From the NCBI GenBank assembly GCA_009363875.1, contig CM018685.1:62543648-62607647 (forward strand): a stretch of DNA of 64,000 bases, written 5' to 3'. Below the pieces are notes generated by a model. That model was not told the origin of the DNA. It was given only the letters and a program-made list of their open reading frames with translations, and did not search any database. This stretch comes from Mikania micrantha (Eukaryota > Streptophyta > Magnoliopsida > Asterales > Asteraceae). Made by a program: the position numbers and the translations under genes. This document shows positions 56,959-64,000 of this stretch, piece by piece. How positions within the stretch are numbered: position 1 is the stretch's first letter; each line of letters begins with the position of its first letter.

Positions 56959-58670
56959 TCAAATCAATGTGGCCTTGACCTTTTGACACAATTCTCCAAA
57001 GGCACTGCCTAGAGTCATAATTGTTGGTGCCTCGTGCAGTTGAAGATGCACATGTTTTAACTTGATTTCAGCTAATACCTTATCATGTGCATATTGGTCC
57101 TGCATGAAAGTTAAAATTCAGCAGTCAAATTCAATAAAAGTGTTTCAACAGCTTCTAACTAGGAAGCTGAATGTACGAAAAAATACGCTTAAAGCTTGGG
57201 CCCCCAAACTATAAGGGTTTATTCGTTTAATTTTTAGGTTTTGACAAGGAAGGCAAAGTATTAATAAACTTGGTAGGGTTTTCTTTTCATTAAACTCGCT
57301 CCAACGTGGTAGTTGAACTCTAATAAGTGTGATTGTTTGCCTGTTCGAAATCGCATACAAATAATGTGTGTCATCATAATCCCACATGTTAGGATCCTTA
57401 GCAAAGAAAAATAAAGTTTGAGTGAGGAAAAGGTCCCCAATTTTAGAATCCTTTTTAGGAGCCCAAAAAGGTTGGAGGGGAACCAGGTCCTTCTAACATA
57501 AATTGAAAAGTTTATGCAACATCAAATCCAAATACCTTTATTGGTTATCAGAGCAATTACCACCGTGCGCTAGATTATATCATAACTTTTCAATTTAGAA
57601 TCCTAGAAAACCACTTAGTAGTGACAATATCAAAACAAATCTAGAAAGTCTTTTGTTTTTAAAAAGTAGAACAAACAAACTTACCCAGTGAATTCTCACT
57701 TTTGAGTGAGGTCTGGGAGGGGATAGATGAAAGGCAAATCTTACCCCTCTACCCCAAGATGAGGTGAGAGGCTGCTTCAGTTGAGACCCTTGGCTCATAA
57801 TTGCACCTGTTTTTAAAAAGTAGATAAAAACCAATAGGAAGTACGCTTTGTTTGATATAAAGTCAAATATTCTTATATGTAAACTGGTTTTGTAAACTAA
57901 ACAATAGAATCAAACCAAGTGTATTATTTGCAATTGATGTTTAGAAACTGGTTTCACTTCCTTGAATACACAAATAGGTGCTAATAATATTTTTTTTGTC
58001 AAGATTTAAACTTTTTCAAAAGCAGAAACAACAGAGTGACACGCAGCCTAAGACATGAGTATAATCAATTTGACTTTGTCCACCAAAATTGCTGAAAGAC
58101 GGTAAAGCATGATGGTCTTTATGAATGCATATTACTATGTGTACATGCCAACTTTTCGCCAGTTTATTCATTTAATGCTTAGCTGCATTGGTAAAAAAAT
58201 AAATAAATAATTTCTATTGAGGTTTGTATCTATAAACTACCACAAATGTATAATAATCTAGCGGACATGTGATAGCCCAATAGATCCAGCACATGAGCAA
58301 ACCTGGTGATGACCCGTCCAATATCAAATGAATTCTCATGAAAAGCGGTCATCTAGGCAATCTTATAAAGAGCCTCTCTCGACCAACCTGCACAAGACAA
58401 AAATAATTAGATTTTGCTGCTTTTCAATCCACAAAAACAAAGCACTGTAATTTGGTGAATGAAAGTTTCATGGTATTATTGCATACAGGCAGTATAATTG
58501 AGGCAAGCATATGGCTCTGATTAGTTTAGCCTTCAGCAGTGTCTCCAGGCGAAACCTTGAAAACTCCCCCCAGAAAGATCTTTTCCATCTGACGATCATA
58601 CAAAATTTCTGAAAAATTCCCCTTCAACTGTTCAAGATTGTTCTTTGATCGTTGATAAGTTTTATGTAAT
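56959..58670 (-). other. three exon-like coding segments downstream of the PPR gene, unrecognised
   Basis: Reading leftward on the minus strand. Segment A (58670-58526) is open directly after the PPR stop in another frame, containing NNLEQLKGNFSEILYDRQ and FLGGVFKVSPGDTAEG, then TAA. Segment B (58387-58262) follows a good acceptor (TTGTGCAG) and reads WSREALYKIA, a TAG, then MTAFHENSFDIGRVITRF. Segment C (57099-56959) follows acceptor TTCATGCAG and reads DQYAHDKVLAEIKLKH and APTIMTLGSAFGELCQ to a TGA. The protein-like composition and splice signals suggest remains of a multi-exon gene or spliced 3' exons of the PPR transcript. I cannot name the family. A SINE (57671-57807) lies between B and C. 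Confidence 0.3.
57671..57807 (-). mobile_element. Au/TS-family SINE (137 bp)
   Basis: Same core as 25728-25899 (TTACCCAGTGAATTCTCAC, GGTCTGGGAGGGGATAG, CTTACCCCTCTACCCC, GAGAGGCTGC). A perfect 17-bp target duplication TGTTTTTAAAAAGTAGA flanks it (57654-57670, 57808-57824). Confidence 0.85.
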
Positions 58671-58671
58671 T

Positions 58672-60540
58672 TTATTTTTTTAATGTAAGCCGGAAAAACT
58701 TTTTAAGCACTTCTTTGGATGCATTATCCAACTCTTTTGTGGTCAACAACTTCACTAGGTTTGTTGATGTGTGAGCATCTGCAGAAAATCCAGCATCAAG
58801 CATTCTTCTAAGAAACTGAATAGCCATTTTCGTCTCATTCCCTCGAAGAAATCCTTGAATAATTATATTAAAAGTAAACGCATCTGGCATGCATCCTGCA
58901 ATCATCATATCCTGGAGCAAATGATTTGCATCCTTAAGTTTACCATTTTTAATTAATCCGTTCATCAAAATATTATAGGTACGTATGTTAGGCTGCAAAC
59001 CTTTAGAAGGCAGATCCCGGAAAAGATCCTGACCAACATTAATTTTTCTAGCTTTGCACATGCCATCAATGAGGATATTCCAAAAAACTATATTAGGGCT
59101 AACTCCAACACCTTCCATAGTATTTAACAGTGCTAAAGCCTCATCAAATTTTTCATTTTTAAATAAAGAATTTATCAAAGTAGAGTAAGTAACAATATTT
59201 GGAATTAGATCATGATTATAAATGTCATCCAAAAGCATTAGTGCATCCTTCAGTCTGCCAATATGGCACAAACCATTAATGAGTGTGTTGTATGTCACAA
59301 TGGTAGGATTAATTCTCTTTTCAGACATTTCCTTAATTAGTCTCAAGGCTTCATCTATCATTCGGCTCTTGCAATAACCATTTATCAGTATATTGTATGT
59401 ATAAAAACCAGGGTCCAATCCCAAGGCCGGAAGTTTCCTTAAAAGTTCCTCACCAACTTCAACTTTCCCAGATTTACACATACCATCAATGAGAATATTG
59501 TATAGATCAATATTAGGGACCACTTTAATCTTTTCCATAGTCCTAAACAATGTCATTGCTTCATCAAATTTGTCATTTTTAAACAAAAAATCAATCAATG
59601 TAGAGTATGCAACAACATCAGGAACCAGTTTACAATCTTGCATTTCATCGAAACAAAGAAGCGCGTCTTCAAGTCTACCAACTTGACACAAACCATTGAT
59701 AAGAGTCGTGTATGTTACAACATCAGGGAGAATTCTCTTTTCAGACATTTCTACAAAGAGACTCAAGGCTTCATCTACTCTTTTAACTTTGCAGTACCCA
59801 TTAATCAAGATGTTATAGGTCACAACATCCGGCAAGCACCAGTATGAACTCATAACATCAAGCATGTGAAGTGATTCTCTAAATTTCCCATATTTACAAA
59901 GTGAATGAACTAAAATATTAAACGTGACCACATTTGGTGAAATGTTTCTTGCTAGCATTTCATCGAACAAATGGTGTGCTTCTTCCTGTAAACCTAATTT
60001 ACATAAACCTTGAATCAAACAGTTGAATGTCATAACATCTGGTTGAATACCTTTCGCTATCATTTCAAAATAGATATCCGCAGCCTCAGTAACACGGTTG
60101 TCTTTACAAAGGCGATTGATGACTACATTGTAACGGATCACGCCTGGCTTACACTTCTTGTTTTCTTCAATCTCTTTGAGCATAAGAACAGCAGCTCGGG
60201 TTTCACCTGATTTATAGAGCCTGTTTATCATCCGGAGAGTTACATTATCAGCTTGAGATCCTAAATTTGCTTGAGAAATTTGACCATCAGCATGAATTCG
60301 ATTAGATTGATGAATTGGAGCAATAGAAGTACTCTCGATTATCTTATTAAATGGAAGCAACGAATCTCTCAGCTTGCAGATTTTGTTAAGAACTAATTTT
60401 CGAGATGGGAAATTGATTTGGGGATTTAGAGAAGCATCAATGAGATTACGATTTTCAAACAAGAAAAAAGGGAAAGAGAGGTAATTAGGAAGCAACTTAC
60501 AGTTTCGACCAAGAACAGAAGCAGCATGCCTCATTGGCAT
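58672..60540 (-). CDS. P-class pentatricopeptide repeat (PPR) protein
   Basis: PPR proteins bind organelle RNA sequence-specifically and steer its processing, stability or translation. The 622-residue intronless frame starts with an Arg-containing, acidic-poor leader (MPMRHAASVLGRNCKL) compatible with mitochondrial import, has a low-complexity linker to residue 98, then fourteen consecutive 35-residue motifs (99-588) and a short partial repeat. No E, DYW or SMR domain follows, so it is P class. Motifs resemble the VVTYNILINGYCK type of Rf-like proteins. Motifs 5-8 and 9-12 are a four-motif internal duplication. From residues 5 and 35, motifs 2-14 read ND, NN, ND, ND, TD, SN, NG, NT, NN, SN, NN, ND, ND, suggesting an RNA target like UYUUGANNYAYUU (inference). 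Frame intact. Confidence 0.95.
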   Translation of the reverse strand: MPMRHAASVLGRNCKLLPNYLSFPFFLFENRNLIDASLNPQINFPSRKLVLNKICKLRDSLLPFNKIIESTSIAPIHQSNRIHADGQISQANLGSQADNVTLRMINRLYKSGETRAAVLMLKEIEENKKCKPGVIRYNVVINRLCKDNRVTEAADIYFEMIAKGIQPDVMTFNCLIQGLCKLGLQEEAHHLFDEMLARNISPNVVTFNILVHSLCKYGKFRESLHMLDVMSSYWCLPDVVTYNILINGYCKVKRVDEALSLFVEMSEKRILPDVVTYTTLINGLCQVGRLEDALLCFDEMQDCKLVPDVVAYSTLIDFLFKNDKFDEAMTLFRTMEKIKVVPNIDLYNILIDGMCKSGKVEVGEELLRKLPALGLDPGFYTYNILINGYCKSRMIDEALRLIKEMSEKRINPTIVTYNTLINGLCHIGRLKDALMLLDDIYNHDLIPNIVTYSTLINSLFKNEKFDEALALLNTMEGVGVSPNIVFWNILIDGMCKARKINVGQDLFRDLPSKGLQPNIRTYNILMNGLIKNGKLKDANHLLQDMMIAGCMPDAFTFNIIIQGFLRGNETKMAIQFLRRMLDAGFSADAHTSTNLVKLLTTKELDNASKEVLKKFFRLTLKK

Positions 60541-60807
60541 GCGTTTTGTCTCTAAACCCTAATTTGTAACCTCATTTGAACACCCAAATTGAGGAATCCA
60601 TCATGAACAAATGCTTGATGCTAGTAGACCAAGCAATGGTCAGCTTGAAGATTTTCTCTGTGGGTTGTGTGTTTTATGAAACGAAAAAGTAGAATCGTGT
60701 TTTTTTTTTAAAAAAATAAACTTTTTTATAAAGTTGATATTTGATTTAAAAATATAAGAAAATAAGGTGTAATATAATTATTTTTTCTTGAACAGACTGG
60801 TATGAAG

Positions 60808-61314
60808 CAGGGGTGTTCACGAGCCGAGCCGAGCCGAGGGTCAGCTCGGACTCGGCTCGGATTTAAACTGAGCCTGGCTTGGCTCGGATTGTAAACCGAG
60901 CCTGAAATCTTGGCTCGGACTCGGCTCGTTTTTAACCGAGTTGGCTCGGCTCAGCTCGGTTTTGGCTCGGTTTTACATAAGAAATTTAATATTTGAATTG
61001 CATTTAACTCAACTTGGTTCAGTTCGTTTTTGGCTCGGTTTTTACATAAGAAAAGATGAGTGAATATGTAGAACTACAAATTAATAATATGATTTATGGA
61101 TTAGGAATTAGTAGAGCACGTGAGAATTGAGATTCATTTCGTATTTATGTCTTCTTTTATTTTATTTTATTTATTTTAATTTTATTTTTTAACATAATTA
61201 CAAAATAACACCAAAGTATATTTATTAGTGAAAGTAACCATATAGTTTTATATTTTAGTATAGCATGTTGTGCAAACGAGCCGAGCAACGAGCGAGCTTT
61301 TTTGGACAGCCCTA
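60808..61314. mobile_element. hAT-type MITE (507 bp), GAGCCGAGCC words
   Basis: Starts CAGGGGTGTTCACGAGC and ends, complemented, TAGGGCTGTCCAAAAAAGC. A perfect 8-bp target duplication GTATGAAG flanks it (60800-60807, 61315-61322). Terminal parts are filled with GAGCCGAGC/GGCTCGG words. It lies 267 bp upstream of the PPR start codon. Confidence 0.85.
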
Positions 61315-61322
61315 GTATGAAG

Positions 61323-62950
61323 ACACCTAATACGAAATATCAACTGTCCTTTCGAAGTTGAGGCTCCGTTGCGTATGTTTAAGCCCACCCTAGAAGGAAC
61401 CACACCACTAGTTAATCTCATGACCTTTACCTCAGCAAATCGAGAGGATAGCATTATGATACAATCCTTTTGGTATAATATTTTTATTTATGAAAAAAAA
61501 AATCAAAAGCATTTTTCTTTGATCCCTTTCTCGTTACAACCACCTTCCTATCACAAGCACAGGTGGTATTTATGTCAGAAGAAAAATTGATAGGAAGGGA
61601 GATGACATCTTATTTTATATATTTTTATTTATGACTTTCAAGTTATGATCAAATGTTATAAAACAAAAAAGTTTGATAACTTGATCATAAAACCCCCCTA
61701 TGGTTTAATATTATTTGTGTTTATTCTAACAAAAAACTGTGAATTTAAGTGTCACAAATGACAAATCAGATAATTAGCATAAAATGTTGAATTTCATACA
61801 ATGAAATTTTGACAAGCTTTAAGAGGTAGGAAGACATTTTATTTTCTAATCATTAGACAATATAGGATGTTAATATGCAAAAATTTGAATTGAATGACTT
61901 TTTCATGTACTTTTTAGATGACTTTAAACTTCTATAAATAAAAATTAGAATGAGCCTATCATATTGAAAATAAGAAAGTGTTTGTACAGCTAATGTATTA
62001 AAGTTGCTACAGATGAAACTAATGTTTTCATAACCAGATAGGTTATGCTAATTGAACCGCTATTCTAATGAGCTCGAGAAACCAATAAAACCAGTGAATA
62101 ATCTGGCCACAACAATGAGCCTTACTTCAATTCCTTTTACATTAAATTATATATGCAAAATTTTACAATATTTAACATGTCATTTGTTTCTAAATTCGGT
62201 CAAACTAGTGAACTAGTATGGCAACATGTTCAATGTCTAGTTTGATTTTAAAAACATTGATCAAAAGAAACAGGTTGAATAGCAAGTCAAAACAAGCGTA
62301 TCTCTATACTGATCCAAACAGATTCAAAGCAAGTAATTGTCAATCAAGGATGTAAACAAACCAAACCACCTGTAAACTACTAGAATTCGGCTTGCTAATG
62401 GCTCAAACTAATCATGCAAAGAAGATGAGCATGAGCTTCACAAACTAAGCTTGCAAGCCTAGACAACCTCGTATTCACATAAATATGATAGCATTTATTT
62501 AAGTTTGATAAATATATAGCTACTAGATAAATATTAGAAGTAATATGCATACAATTAAAATAAAAATACCAAAAGTGATATCTTATGTTATATACGTATC
62601 ATATTATAAAGTATAAAATAATTGTGCAATGTATATAAAAATTAATAAAATAACTAATCAATAATAAAAGAGCCTAAAGCAAGCTTAAAAATTTATTTAC
62701 AATCCGAGCTCGAGCTTCAAACATAAAACTTAAAAACAAGACAAACTTGAGTTCTCTTAGCTCTTAGATTATACGAGCCAACAAGTCATTTACCAAAAAT
62801 TGTTGTACCACATTGTATATAATTGTAACATCAATTGTATTTAATATTTTCTCATAAGCTACATAAGTAATCAGATTATAGCTGATCAAAAGATATCGTT
62901 TGAATCTACCATTTAATGTAAAAAAATGATATGTTCATCATCTTGCATCG
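61323..62950. other. intergenic DNA, no gene seen
   Basis: AT-rich sequence between the PPR promoter side and the 3' end of the DUF4050 gene. No exon-like segment could be supported; the right end probably includes the 3' untranslated region of the DUF4050 gene. Confidence 0.4.
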
Positions 62951-62954
62951 CCAT

Positions 62955-64000
62955 CTAGTTGTAAAAACCTTCTTCAACCCAAATGTCAACTAAGAGGTCA
63001 ACGACATCCTGCAAAACTGAACCGTTACTTAACAGACACATGCTTGTTAGAAGAGGCACGTATTGAACACAAAGAACCTACAGTTAACTGAATGGGGTCC
63101 GGGAATGGTTCGCCAGATGCAAGCAAATCCTCAAAACTTGTGGTCCAACTGTAGCAGAACATATAACCAACAAACTGATTAAACTAATCACAATTTTACT
63201 CAAAGATTCTATTTTTATCGTGGGCCCGTTTTATCTTATCATATAGAAAATGGGACCCATGTAGACTGAAAGTCAGGTCTTGGAATTGAAAGTCAAAAAA
63301 AAGGTCAAACCTCAGAATTGGCTGTCTAAACTTGGTGTGTGATTTTTGAGATCTGTCACCAACCCAAGCTCTTCTCATCTCATGCCAAGCCAACTCTGCT
63401 GTGTATTACATGAATTGAATTCAATAGTAGAAACAAAACTTTACAAGTTTAATGTGGTCGTCTTTGTGTGTAATTTGAAGAAAAATAAGCCCATAAGGTC
63501 AAAATGTAACTAGATACGAATTCTTAAATGACAAAGTGCAACCAATGAGCAAGTTCATACATAATACAAAAGATGGTCGAAAAATGGTTGAACAAAAACG
63601 ACAAATGAACCTTCAACAGTCGAGCATATTTATAGACTTGTGTGTCAAATCAGAGATTGCATGCTTTGAGCCAGTGGGACTGTAATATTTTCTGCACACT
63701 CTTAATTTAAAAGTTCTACTACTAAATTTATTGATATCATGTTCCAATAATGATGCATTTCTTGACAAATTTGTCTATAATGGTTGGAATTTAATGGTTA
63801 GCTCAAATAAGCAACTTCCATAGTACACCAAGCAAAACTTATAACAAATGATACTACATGTGGGATCTACACATGAAATATGGATTAATAAACAAAAGTT
63901 AAACGCGAGCAGTAAAAGGACCAACCATGGTTAACAAAGAGAGGATTTGAAACATCTCTTTTCATAGACTTGTTTTCTTCATTGAGCTTTTTAGAGCCCC
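62955..64000 (-). CDS. DUF4050 / Gag1-like clamp domain protein, C-terminal exons (partial)
   Basis: Four exons on the minus strand: 63926 to beyond the right edge, 63311-63398, 63082-63148 and 62955-63008 (stop TAG 62955-62957). All introns have GT and AG ends and the phases agree (1, 2, 0). The joined product has FVNHA at the first junction, then ELAWHEMRRAWVGD, then ILSWTTSFEDLLASGEPFP, then DVVDLLVDIWVEEGFYN. This is the conserved C-terminal part of plant DUF4050 proteins, as I remember the family (FVNH, W-x-x-x-R-x-x-WVG, ISW-x-x-T/S-YEDLL, PFP-x-PI, LVD-W-x-x-EG). Biochemical function is unknown in plants. The start lies outside the window. A further open stretch at 63619-63680 is not used because the flanking phases join without it. 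Confidence 0.85.

Noticed and set aside
63619..63680. Extra coding exon in the DUF4050 gene
   Set aside because: It has splice-like ends and an open frame, but the flanking exons join in phase and restore the conserved FVNHA-ELAWHE junction only if it is skipped.

Overview
The window is nuclear DNA of a flowering plant. The evidence is spliced genes with canonical GT/AG introns, a P-class PPR gene, a plant-type S-adenosylmethionine synthetase with a leader intron, an R2R3-MYB exon layout, and many plant transposon families (Ty3 retrotransposons primed by initiator tRNA-Met, PIF/Harbinger, hAT, Mutator-like, Helitron, Au/TS SINEs). It is an AT-rich, repeat-dominated eudicot segment. Asteraceae is my best guess, but that is inference from the look of the repeats, not proof.

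Only three intact-looking host genes are visible, all in the right-hand 10 kb: SAM synthetase (54998-56170, +, with a TATA box and a 741-bp leader intron), a 14-motif PPR protein (58672-60540, -), and the last exons of a DUF4050/Gag1-like clamp protein running off the right edge (62955-64000, -). A fourth host gene, a RAX/MYB36-type R2R3-MYB (31026-32657, -), is a pseudogene broken by two transposon insertions, a 4-bp insertion, loss of a core Trp and a frameshift.

The rest is transposons. From left to right: SINE pieces (1-5.5 kb); a 1.5-kb TIR element containing a solo LTR (6.8-8.3 kb); a complete but mutated PIF/Harbinger element with TTA target duplications (11.12-13.06 kb); a very young 5.0-kb Ty3 chromovirus with apparently identical LTRs and one frameshift (14.21-19.24 kb); miniature elements and SINEs (19.5-28 kb); palindromic elements lying in TA-rich microsatellites and an 871-bp Mutator-type fold-back (32.7-35 kb); a Helitron (36.6-37.3 kb); a 10.9-kb Ty3 element on the minus strand with 2.46-kb LTRs and a degenerate interior (37.6-48.5 kb); a nested cluster of hAT-type elements (52.2-53.7 kb); and a SINE inserted about 100 bp upstream of the SAM synthetase TATA box.

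I see no gene cluster or pathway. The strongest observations are structural: clean target-site duplications that allow insertion order to be read, the stepwise destruction of the MYB gene, a large hairpin-forming element, and an internal four-motif duplication in the PPR protein.
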